Source: Planctomycetaceae bacterium (GTDB lineage Bacteria; Planctomycetota; Planctomycetia; Pirellulales; UBA1268). Taken from it: DNA of 5,127 nucleotides. The stretch is from contig CANHYS010000220.1 of NCBI GenBank assembly GCA_947464585.1, positions 1 through 5,127 of the forward strand. Reading direction: 5' to 3'. Below the pieces are notes generated by a model that worked only from the letters and a program-made list of their open reading frames with translations, had not been told where the DNA came from and made no database searches. The translations under genes and the position numbers were made by a program. The stretch's first letter is position 1, and every line of letters starts with the position of its first letter. Positions 1-5,127 of this stretch are shown in pieces.

Positions 1-21
1 AACCCGTGGTAGATTTGCGGC

Positions 22-1068
22 ATGAAACCCGCGCCCGGCACCGTTCATCATGTCACCGCCGCCGATCGCGGCCAGACGGTCGCGGCTTTTCTCCGTGCCA
101 AGATGGCCACGGGTGACACCGGCACGGCGAGCTGGTCGCAGGTGCAGAAGCTCGTGCGGTCGCGGCGGGTGATGATCCACGGCAACATCTGCACCGACAC
201 GGCGCGGCGGCTCAAGGATGGCGAGGTGGTGAAGGTGCTCGCCGCAGCCGCAGCCGCGCCGCCGAAGGCCGACGATGTGCGGGTCGTCCATCTCGATGAC
301 CAGGTCGTGGTGGTCGACAAGCCGACCGGCATCACCACCACGCGGCACACCGAGGAACTCTCCTGGCCGACGCGGCGGCGGCAGGTGCAGCCCACACTCG
401 ACGAAATGGTGCCCGACGCGATCTCCCGACATCTCTTCGCCCGCCACGGGGCCCGCGGCAACAAAAAGCCCCGCCACATTCCGCCGGTACGGGCGGTGCA
501 CCGGATCGATCGGGAGACGAGCGGGCTCGTCGTGTTTGCCCGCACGGTTCCGGCCGAGCGGATCCTCGCCGAACAGTTCCGGGCCCATACGACTCACCGG
601 CGGTATCTCGCCATCTGTGTGGGGCGAGTCGGGGCGGGCACGATCCAGACGAACCTCATCCGCGATCGTGGTGACGGCCGCCGCGGGTCGTCGGAGACCG
701 AGGAAGGCAAACGGGCCGTTACCCACGTGCAGCCCGTCGAGCATTTCGGCGACGCCTTCACGCTCGTCGAGTGCCGGCTCGAAACCGGCCGCACCCACCA
801 GATCCGCATCCATCTTTCCGAGATCGGCCATCCGGTCTGTGGCGAGCGGGTCTACTCCGCTCCGAGGCACATGAAAGTGGAAGACACATCGCAGGCCCCG
901 CGGGTGATGCTGCACGCCGCCGAACTGGGGTTCGTCCATCCTGAAACAGGCGACGATCTCCGCTTCGAAAGCCCGCTGCCCGCTGACATGCGCAGGCTGC
1001 TCGACCGGCTGCGGGGCGGACGTGGCACGCCGCGTGCCGGTGTCGACCGCATCGACAAGCGGTCCTGA
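22..1068 (+). CDS. RluA-family RNA pseudouridine synthase with N-terminal S4 domain
   Basis: This 348-aa protein should isomerise specific uridines in rRNA or tRNA to pseudouridine in the cytoplasm. An S4-like RNA-binding segment spans about residues 36-75 (SWSQVQKLVRSRRVMIHG). The catalytic domain starts near residue 88 with VVVVDKPTGI (95-104). It carries the family signature HRIDRETSG at 160-168, whose Asp163 is the expected catalytic aspartate, then GRTHQIRIHL (256-265) and GHPVCGE (269-275), a variant of the usual GHP-V-GD block. About 50 residues separate DKPTGI from HRID, including a basic stretch around 138-152 (RHLFARHGARGNKKPR), which is longer than in many RluA proteins. An in-frame TAG at 10-12 makes the ATG at 22 the first usable ATG, although no strong ribosome-binding site precedes it. 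Whether it corresponds to RluA, RluC or RluD cannot be decided from sequence alone, so the RNA target is unknown. The next gene is 285 nt away, so it is probably not in an operon with it. Confidence 0.93.
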   Translation: MKPAPGTVHHVTAADRGQTVAAFLRAKMATGDTGTASWSQVQKLVRSRRVMIHGNICTDTARRLKDGEVVKVLAAAAAAPPKADDVRVVHLDDQVVVVDKPTGITTTRHTEELSWPTRRRQVQPTLDEMVPDAISRHLFARHGARGNKKPRHIPPVRAVHRIDRETSGLVVFARTVPAERILAEQFRAHTTHRRYLAICVGRVGAGTIQTNLIRDRGDGRRGSSETEEGKRAVTHVQPVEHFGDAFTLVECRLETGRTHQIRIHLSEIGHPVCGERVYSAPRHMKVEDTSQAPRVMLHAAELGFVHPETGDDLRFESPLPADMRRLLDRLRGGRGTPRAGVDRIDKRS

Positions 1069-1353
1069 CCGGGGTCCCGTGCGATTCTGGCCATTGTCGT
1101 GGACTCTCTGGCCGTCACAGTCCGCCATCACCAGCCGTCCCCCATTCTGCCACGCTGGAGCGACGCACATGTTGCGGCGACTGACACCGATGACTATTCT
1201 GACAGTTGAGCTTGGCGGGCGGGCATTCGGACCTCCTCGGTTGGCAAAATCTCTTATTTGTCGCAGCCAACAGGGCGATTCTGTCATTCACGCCGGTATC
1301 GATGGCTCATCTCTTTTATGTGTTTTATCTTCTCATCTCCTTATTGGTGTCTC
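1069..1353. other. Intergenic region, AT-richer leader of the DUF1559 gene
   Basis: No gene is supported here; the open frames lack recognisable domains and overlap the ends of real genes. By hand count, 1241-1350 is about 43% G+C and 1311-1350 about 33%, well below the flanking genes. The last 45 nt are T- and pyrimidine-rich, with TTTTAT at 1314-1319 and again at 1323-1328. A promoter for the DUF1559 gene most likely lies in this stretch, but I found no -35/-10 pair with good spacing. CTGACA occurs at 1181-1186 and 1199-1204, and GCGATTCTG at 1081-1089 and 1275-1283; neither repeat has an obvious function. Confidence 0.5.
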
Positions 1354-2322
1354 ATGAATCCTTACCGTTCTCGGGTTTCGCCTGGTGGATTGTCCCGTCC
1401 GCACCGGGGTTTCACCCTCGTTGAACTGCTGGTGGTGATCGCCATCATCGGCACGCTCGTCGGCCTGCTTCTGCCGGCCGTGCAGGCGGCCCGCGAATCG
1501 GCTCGGCGAAGCGCGTGCATCAACAACATCAAGCAGTTGGGTTTGGGGTTCCTCAACTTCCACGACGCCAAAGGCAAGTTCCCGGGCGCCACGCTAGGCA
1601 CCTACAACTGGACGTGTGGCCCGACCGCCCTCGGACCGCTGGTGATGGTCCTGCCCTTCATCGAGGAAACAGCGCGTTACAACCGTTTCGACCTCACGAA
1701 GGACTTCAACGACCCGGTGAACGCCACGGCAGCCGGAGGCACGGTGCCCCCGGCCGCCTTCCTCTGCCCATCCTACGCCGGACCAAAGTCGGGCAGCGCC
1801 TACCAATATTGTGCGGGCGGCGGTGGATTCACGACCGGTGCCACCTGCTACCTCGGCGTGAGGGGCACTGCCAATGACTCCGTAGCGGCCAAGCGGGGTG
1901 TGTTCGGAATTCAGACCGTCAACAGCGTGACCCAGTCGGCGACCACGAAGGTCAAGGACATTCTCGACGGCACGTCCAAGACTTTCATGTTCGGAGAGTT
2001 CCGGCCCGATTCGCAGGTCGTGGTGGGCGCTGTCGCGGCAAACGATCCGTTCCCCGACAGCCGCTGGTCGCCCTGGTCCTTGGGGCACGTCCTCGAGGGC
2101 TCCGGCAGCACGAAGACCATGCTCTATGGCCCGAACCAGATCTCGGGGTTCACCCACTACAACCAGTGGGCGAACCATTCCTTCAGCTCGCAGCACACCG
2201 GTGGCCTGCACATGGTCAAGGCCGACGCCAGCGCGGGGTTCGTGAACGACACGATCGACATCACGATCTGGAGAAATCTGGCGACGATCGCGGGTGGCGA
2301 GTCGAACACCAATTTCGAGTGA
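1354..2322 (+). CDS. DUF1559 domain protein with type IV pilin-like N-terminus (planctomycete pseudopilin-like)
   Basis: This 322-aa protein belongs to the large planctomycete family combining a prepilin-type methylation motif with DUF1559. Residues 19-40 read GFTLVELLVVIAIIGTLVGL and onward. This is a classic class III prepilin signal: cleavage and methylation are expected between Gly19 and Phe20, Glu24 is the conserved +5 glutamate, and a hydrophobic helix follows. Next come typical family blocks: LPAVQAARESARRSACINNIKQLGL (40-64, including the RR-x-x-C-x-N-N pattern), FLCPS (136-140), DGTSKT (206-211), and the C-terminal H-x-GG...AD block (281-291) ending in ATIAGGE (310-316). The frame stays open upstream to a TTG at 1258. 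I prefer the ATG at 1354 because it leaves a short basic leader (MNPYRSRVSPGGLSRPHRG) directly before the cleavage site; the longer version would put about 50 residues before it. No clear Shine-Dalgarno is visible. Role in the envelope or in a type II secretion-like system is inferred from family; individual members are uncharacterised. Confidence 0.93.
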   Translation: MNPYRSRVSPGGLSRPHRGFTLVELLVVIAIIGTLVGLLLPAVQAARESARRSACINNIKQLGLGFLNFHDAKGKFPGATLGTYNWTCGPTALGPLVMVLPFIEETARYNRFDLTKDFNDPVNATAAGGTVPPAAFLCPSYAGPKSGSAYQYCAGGGGFTTGATCYLGVRGTANDSVAAKRGVFGIQTVNSVTQSATTKVKDILDGTSKTFMFGEFRPDSQVVVGAVAANDPFPDSRWSPWSLGHVLEGSGSTKTMLYGPNQISGFTHYNQWANHSFSSQHTGGLHMVKADASAGFVNDTIDITIWRNLATIAGGESNTNFE

Positions 2323-2395
2323 CCGAAATGTCTGTTCGACACGCCGACGTTTCCAATGCGCGGCACGACCGACATCGCCAACAACCATCAATCCC

Positions 2396-2402
2396 AAGGG
2401 AA
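2396..2402 (+). promoter_or_regulatory. Ribosome-binding site of the lipoprotein gene
   Basis: AAGGGAA lies 6 nt before the ATG at 2409. It supports that start over the in-frame upstream ATG codons, which lie inside or just after the DUF1559 gene in another frame and would bury the lipoprotein signal peptide. Confidence 0.6.
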
Positions 2403-2408
2403 TCCGGA

Positions 2409-2867
2409 ATGTCTCTGAAAGTGATCCTGAAGTCGTGGTGCGCCATCGCCGTGGCGTCCATCGCAATCGCGGGCTGCAGCGGCTCGAATCTCCCGCCTGT
2501 GGGGCAGGTGGGTGGCGTCGTCACGCTCGATGGCCAGCCGCTCACCAAGGGGCAGGTGCAGTTCGTGCCCGACAGCAGCAAGGGCACGAAGGGCCGCATG
2601 GCTGTGGGTCTCATCGGGTCGGATGGCCGGTTTAAGTTGACAGCATTCAAGCCGGGCGACGGTGCCCTCGTCGGTTTCCACAAGGTGGTGATCATCTGCG
2701 AGGAGGAGATGCCAGCGTTCGACCCGAAGGCGCCGCCACCGCCACCGAAGTCGCTGATTCCGATCCGCTACACTGACGCAAACACCAGCGGCTTCACTGC
2801 CGAGGTGAAGTCGGGTGCGAAGAACGACTTCACGTTCGCACTCGAGTCGCGGCCGCCGTCGCGGTAG
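2409..2867 (+). CDS. Small lipoprotein with carboxypeptidase-regulatory-like (transthyretin-like) fold
   Basis: This predicted 152-aa lipoprotein has a lipoprotein signal peptide: basic start (MSLKVILK), hydrophobic core (11-21), and an AIAGC lipobox whose lipidated cysteine would be Cys23. The mature part opens with PVGQVGGVVTLDGQPLTKGQVQF (30-52), the V-x-G-x-V-T-L-D-G-x-P-L pattern of planctomycete carboxypeptidase regulatory-like/transthyretin-like beta-sandwich domains. It continues with DGRFKL (72-77) and GFHKVVI (89-95). A proline run (109-113) sits in a loop before IPIRYTDANTSGFTAEVKSG, the usual last strands. It contains no enzymatic motif, so a structural or binding role at the membrane is the most that can be said. 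It follows the DUF1559 gene by 86 nt in the same direction, a recurring planctomycete arrangement, and the two are probably co-transcribed. The start is chosen from the lipobox and the AAGGGAA site upstream. Confidence 0.88.
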   Translation: MSLKVILKSWCAIAVASIAIAGCSGSNLPPVGQVGGVVTLDGQPLTKGQVQFVPDSSKGTKGRMAVGLIGSDGRFKLTAFKPGDGALVGFHKVVIICEEEMPAFDPKAPPPPPKSLIPIRYTDANTSGFTAEVKSGAKNDFTFALESRPPSR

Positions 2868-2924
2868 GCGCGGAACCCTGCAGCCCGTTGCGGGAGCGGC
2901 TCACGGGCAGGTAGCATCGGCGAC

Positions 2925-3494
2925 ATGGAAACCGTCCGCTTTCGGCATGCCCACTTTTCGGCGCGGTTCCCCGTCGACTGCCTCTACACGCCCTCGCACT
3001 TCTGGATGCGGCCCGCGGATGGTGCGGCCGGGCAGGCCGTTACCGACGCCGCTGCCGAGGCGTCGAGCGGCGACACGCCGCGGCTGTGGCACGTCGGCTT
3101 CACGAAGTTCGCCACGCGGATGCTCGGCGAACTGGTGGAGATGGTGCTGGAGGTGAAGCCGGGCCAGACCGTTGCCGGCGGCGAGCGGCTCGGCACCGTC
3201 GAGGGCTTCAAGGCGGTGAGCGACCTTTTTTGTGTCGTCGATGGAACGCTGCAGGCCGCCAATCCGGCACTGACCGCCGAAGCCTGCCTCACCCACTCTG
3301 ATCCCTACGGCGCCGGCTGGCTCTACGCCGTGCAGGGCACGCCCACGCCGGGCCATCTCGACGTGCACGGCTACATCGCGCTGCTCACCGCGACGATCGA
3401 TCAGTTGCAGGCCTCCCGCTATAGTGATGGCGACGGGCATGCTGGCGAAAAGCCTGCCCAATCTGACGAGCCCGAGCCAGGAGACGATGCATGA
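2925..3494 (+). CDS. Divergent GcvH-like lipoyl-carrier protein
   Basis: This 189-aa protein aligns by eye over most of its length with glycine cleavage H protein. YTPSHFWMR (21-29) matches the H-protein opening Y-T-x-x-H-x-W. HVGFTKFATRMLGELVEM (56-73) matches the block around V-G-I-T-x-x-A-x-x-x-L-G. GTVEGFKAVSDL (90-101) matches the lipoylation loop, with Lys96 as the predicted lipoyl-lysine, and NPALT...SDPYGAGWLY (113-134) matches the closing block. Departures from a housekeeping H protein are an N-terminal extension of about 20 residues, an insertion of about 20-25 residues (around 31-53), EG-F-K in place of ES-V-K before the lysine, and an acidic 25-residue tail (from about 165). Its stop overlaps the start of the downstream GTPase by 4 nt, and no gcvT, gcvP or lipoate-attachment gene lies in the window. 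It may be a lipoyl carrier for another reaction or a non-lipoylated scaffold. The ATG at 2925 has only a weak, distant AGG upstream. Confidence 0.82.
   Translation: METVRFRHAHFSARFPVDCLYTPSHFWMRPADGAAGQAVTDAAAEASSGDTPRLWHVGFTKFATRMLGELVEMVLEVKPGQTVAGGERLGTVEGFKAVSDLFCVVDGTLQAANPALTAEACLTHSDPYGAGWLYAVQGTPTPGHLDVHGYIALLTATIDQLQASRYSDGDGHAGEKPAQSDEPEPGDDA
3479..3484 (+). promoter_or_regulatory. Ribosome-binding site of the GTPase gene, inside the GcvH-like gene
   Basis: AGGAGA lies 6 nt before the ATG at 3491 and within the last codons of the upstream gene. Together with the ATGA stop/start overlap (3491-3494) it fixes the start of the GTPase and implies translational coupling of the two proteins. 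Confidence 0.75.
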
Positions 3495-4606
3495 CAGCCG
3501 TGAAAGCCCGATACATCATGGTCGGCGGCTTTCTCGGAGCGGGCAAGACGACTTCGATCCTGCGGCTGGCTGAGTGGCTCACCATCCGCGGACTCCGCGT
3601 GGGCTTGGTCACGAACGATCAGGGCGGGGGGCTCGTCGACACGGCCCTCGCTGCGGCCCACCGGATGCCGGTCGAGGAGATCGTGGGCGGCTGCTTCTGC
3701 TGCCGGTTCACGTCGCTGGTCGAGGCGGCCGAGTCGCTCGTGCGGGAGACGGCGCCCGATGTGCTGATCGCCGAGCCGGTGGGAAGCTGCACCGACCTTG
3801 TGGCCACGGTGACACTGCCGCTGGAGCAGATCTACGGCGACCGCTTCACAGTGGCCCCGATGAGCGTGGTCGTCGATCCGCTCCGGGCCGAACGGGTGCT
3901 GGGCCTCGCCACCGCGAAGCTCTCGGAACACGTGGCCTACATCTACCGCAAGCAACTTGAAGAGGCGGAGATCATCGCCATCAACAAGTGCGACCTCGTC
4001 GAGGCCCCGCGACTGGACCGGCTGCGGGTGGCCCTCGCGGCGGTGAACCCGCAGGCGACGATTCTCGAATGCTCGGCCCGCGATGACAGGGGGCTTGAGC
4101 CGTGGTTCGAGCGGCTGCTCGCCGACACGTCGCAGGCGGCGGCGATCGCCGAGATCGATTACGACCGCTACGCGCTCGGAGAGTCGCTGCTCGGCTGGCT
4201 CAATGCCGAGGTGCGAATTGGTGCGGCCGATGCGGCTGAGTTCGACGGGAACGAACTGCTTGTGGCGATCCTTTCGCAGATCCGCGCGGCGATCGAAGCA
4301 AGCGGCCACGAAATCGCACATCTCAAGGGCACGCTCGCGATCGAGGGGGATCCCTACGAACTCGCCGCGGCCAACCTCGTCCGCACTGCCGACGCGGCCC
4401 ACCTCTCGCACCGGCTGTCTGAGCCGATCGACATCGGCCGGCTGCTCGTCAACCTGCGGGCCGAGGCCGACCCGGCTGATCTGGAGCGGGCGGTGCGGGC
4501 CGCGGTATCGGCCTGCACCACGGGGCTCCCCCACGAAATCCTCCACCTCGAACACTTCCGGCCCGGCCGGCCCGTGCCCACCCACCGCATCGCCGCGCGG
4601 GTATAA
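3491..4606 (+). CDS. CobW/P47K-family (COG0523) metallochaperone-type GTPase
   Basis: This 371-aa protein is a G3E-class P-loop GTPase of the CobW/P47K type, cytoplasmic, usually involved in delivering a metal or assembling a metallocofactor. Walker A is GGFLGAGKTT (12-21). TNDQGGGLVDT (41-51) occupies the switch region. GGCFCC (66-71) gives the family CxCC metal-binding motif with Cys68, Cys70 and Cys71. EPVGSCTDL (95-103) resembles the E-x-x-G Walker B region. NKCD (165-168) is the guanine-specificity motif, and CSA (194-196) is the G5-like element. The C-terminal half (about 225-371) differs from the His-rich tail of many COG0523 zinc proteins: it has ESLLGWLNAEV and HLKGTLAIEG segments and ends with HLEHFRPGRPVPTHR. 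The metal and client cannot be read from the sequence; P47K and cobalamin-biosynthesis labels in databases are by homology only. It is translationally coupled to the GcvH-like gene, which makes that protein or its partner enzyme a candidate client. A palindrome begins 3 nt after the TAA. Confidence 0.92.
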   Translation: MTAVKARYIMVGGFLGAGKTTSILRLAEWLTIRGLRVGLVTNDQGGGLVDTALAAAHRMPVEEIVGGCFCCRFTSLVEAAESLVRETAPDVLIAEPVGSCTDLVATVTLPLEQIYGDRFTVAPMSVVVDPLRAERVLGLATAKLSEHVAYIYRKQLEEAEIIAINKCDLVEAPRLDRLRVALAAVNPQATILECSARDDRGLEPWFERLLADTSQAAAIAEIDYDRYALGESLLGWLNAEVRIGAADAAEFDGNELLVAILSQIRAAIEASGHEIAHLKGTLAIEGDPYELAAANLVRTADAAHLSHRLSEPIDIGRLLVNLRAEADPADLERAVRAAVSACTTGLPHEILHLEHFRPGRPVPTHRIAARV

Positions 4607-4608
4607 AT

Positions 4609-4689
4609 GGGGACGGGAGCGACTTTCGCCGCAACAACTCGATCCTGTCACTTTTCCCTTCCACATCTGCGAAAATCGCTCCCGTCCCC
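4609..4689. repeat. 81-bp palindromic element (REP/BIME-like inverted repeat)
   Basis: The left arm 4609-4629 starts GGGGACGGGAGCGAC and the right arm 4669-4689 ends TCGCTCCCGTCCCC. The 21-nt arms are reverse complements at 20 of 21 positions, separated by 39 nt. The single mismatch (C4623 opposite A4675) would be a G-U pair in a minus-strand transcript. There is no T-run after the right arm, so an intrinsic terminator is unlikely. The element fills most of the 98-nt gap between the GTPase stop codon and the radical SAM start. I infer a mobile intergenic repeat, possibly of the kind moved by REP-associated tyrosine transposases; no transposase lies in the window. Confidence 0.75.
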
Positions 4690-4704
4690 CTCACGAGTCA
4701 CGCC

Positions 4705-5127
4705 ATGATCCTCCCCCAGATGGCCGGCCACATGCTGTCTTCGGTGGCACCCAACTGCCTCTGGAAGTTCGGCTGGAATTTCGGCGTAAAAGGGCTGATC
4801 GCCGTCGAGAAATTCAAGGCGAGGCAGCGGAAGGGGATCGTCTTCCCGCCGTTTCTCCATCTCTCGATCATCAACTCCTGCAACCTCAAGTGCCAGGGCT
4901 GTTGGGTCGACGTGCAGGCGCCGCGGACGACGGTGCCGTTCGAGGAACTCGACGCGATCGTCAGCGATGCGAAGGCGCACGGCAACGTCTTCTTCGGGCT
5001 GCTCGGGGGCGAGCCGTTCCTCCACCCGCGGCTCCTCGACCTGCTGGCCGCCCACCCCGACTGCTACTTCCAGATCTTCACCAACGGCCAGTTGATCACG
5101 CCCGAGATCGCCCGCCGCCTCCAGGCG
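4705..5127 (+). CDS. Radical SAM enzyme, N-terminal part (runs off the window)
   Basis: The frame is open from the ATG at 4705 to the window end, giving 141 codons without a stop, so only the start of the gene is present. LSIINSCNLKCQGCW (53-67) holds the CX3CX2C motif with Cys59, Cys63 and Cys66, which should bind the [4Fe-4S] cluster that cleaves S-adenosylmethionine. GLLGGEPFLHP (98-108) contains the GGEP motif that contacts the SAM amino group, and QIFTNGQLIT (123-132) is the usual strand after it. About 50 residues precede the core (VAPNCLWKFGWNFGVKGLIAVEKFKARQRKG), an aromatic and basic lead-in. The substrate and any SPASM or other C-terminal domain lie beyond the window. It follows the GTPase on the same strand after a palindrome-filled gap. 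Only a weak GAG (4695-4697) serves as a ribosome-binding site. The ATG at 4705 is the first in frame; Met6 and Met10 are possible alternatives. Confidence 0.9.
   Translation, partial: MILPQMAGHMLSSVAPNCLWKFGWNFGVKGLIAVEKFKARQRKGIVFPPFLHLSIINSCNLKCQGCWVDVQAPRTTVPFEELDAIVSDAKAHGNVFFGLLGGEPFLHPRLLDLLAAHPDCYFQIFTNGQLITPEIARRLQA

Noticed and set aside
1258..1353. N-terminal extension of the DUF1559 gene from a TTG codon, including a hydrophobic-looking stretch
   Set aside because: The region is AT-rich non-coding-like DNA. The ATG at 1354 gives a normal short prepilin leader, whereas the extension would place about 50 residues before the cleavage site.
1594..2466. Open frame of 290 codons on the minus strand opposite the DUF1559 gene
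   Set aside because: Its composition is Arg/Gly/Val-rich, it has no recognisable motif, and it covers the 3' end of one real gene and the start of another.
2883..2908. Inverted repeat GCCCGT / ACGGGC between the lipoprotein and GcvH-like genes, considered as a terminator
   Set aside because: The stem is only 6 bp with a 14-nt loop and no T-run follows, so it is compatible with chance in GC-rich DNA.
3435..3459. Stem GGGCA / TGCCC with inner GGC / GCC inside the end of the GcvH-like gene
   Set aside because: It is short, interrupted, inside coding sequence and without a T-run, so I do not call a regulatory element.
2901..3461. Open frame of 186 codons on the minus strand opposite the GcvH-like gene
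   Set aside because: It has no domain, and the + strand frame aligns along its length with H protein.
3419..4666. Long open frame on the minus strand (415 codons) opposite the GTPase gene
   Set aside because: It lies opposite a gene with unmistakable GTPase motifs. Its translation is Arg/His/Gly-rich without domains, as expected for the antisense frame of a high-GC gene.
4705..5055. Minus-strand open frames overlapping the radical SAM gene
   Set aside because: The + strand frame carries CX3CX2C, GGEP and a continuous radical SAM core; the opposite frames carry no motif.
1..5127. Search for tRNA or rRNA genes, CRISPR arrays, insertion sequences and riboswitches
   Set aside because: Nothing with the required repeats, conserved arms or transposase motifs was seen by eye; only the palindrome at 4609-4689 stands out.

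Overview
The window is high-GC bacterial DNA that most likely comes from a planctomycete (Planctomycetota, perhaps Pirellulales). The strongest clue is the gene at 1354-2322. It has a type IV pilin-like N-terminus followed by the DUF1559 architecture, a family hugely expanded in Planctomycetota, and a small lipoprotein with a carboxypeptidase-regulatory-like fold sits just behind it, a pairing typical of that phylum. The lineage below phylum is a guess. All genes recognised lie on the + strand.

Layout: (1) 22-1068 is a complete RluA-family RNA pseudouridine synthase with an S4 domain. (2) 1069-1353 is an AT-richer intergenic stretch with no gene and no convincing promoter. (3) 1354-2322 is the DUF1559 pseudopilin-like protein, followed after 86 nt by the lipoprotein at 2409-2867; the two probably act in the cell envelope or in export. 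(4) 2925-3494 is a divergent GcvH-like lipoyl-carrier protein. It overlaps by 4 nt (ATGA) the gene at 3491-4606, a CobW/P47K (COG0523) metallochaperone-type GTPase with a CxCC metal-binding motif. (5) 4609-4689 is an 81-bp palindromic element with two 21-nt arms matching at 20 of 21 positions, lying in the short gap after the GTPase gene. (6) 4705 to the window end is the 5' part of a radical SAM enzyme with CX3CX2C and GGEP motifs.

The most interesting part is the right half. A lipoyl-carrier-like protein, translationally coupled to a metallochaperone-type GTPase and followed on the same strand by a radical SAM enzyme, suggests a cofactor- or metal-dependent pathway whose substrate cannot be read from this window. 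No other glycine-cleavage gene is present here. The palindrome looks like a REP/BIME-type mobile repeat dropped between the GTPase and radical SAM genes. The left half is ordinary planctomycete content.
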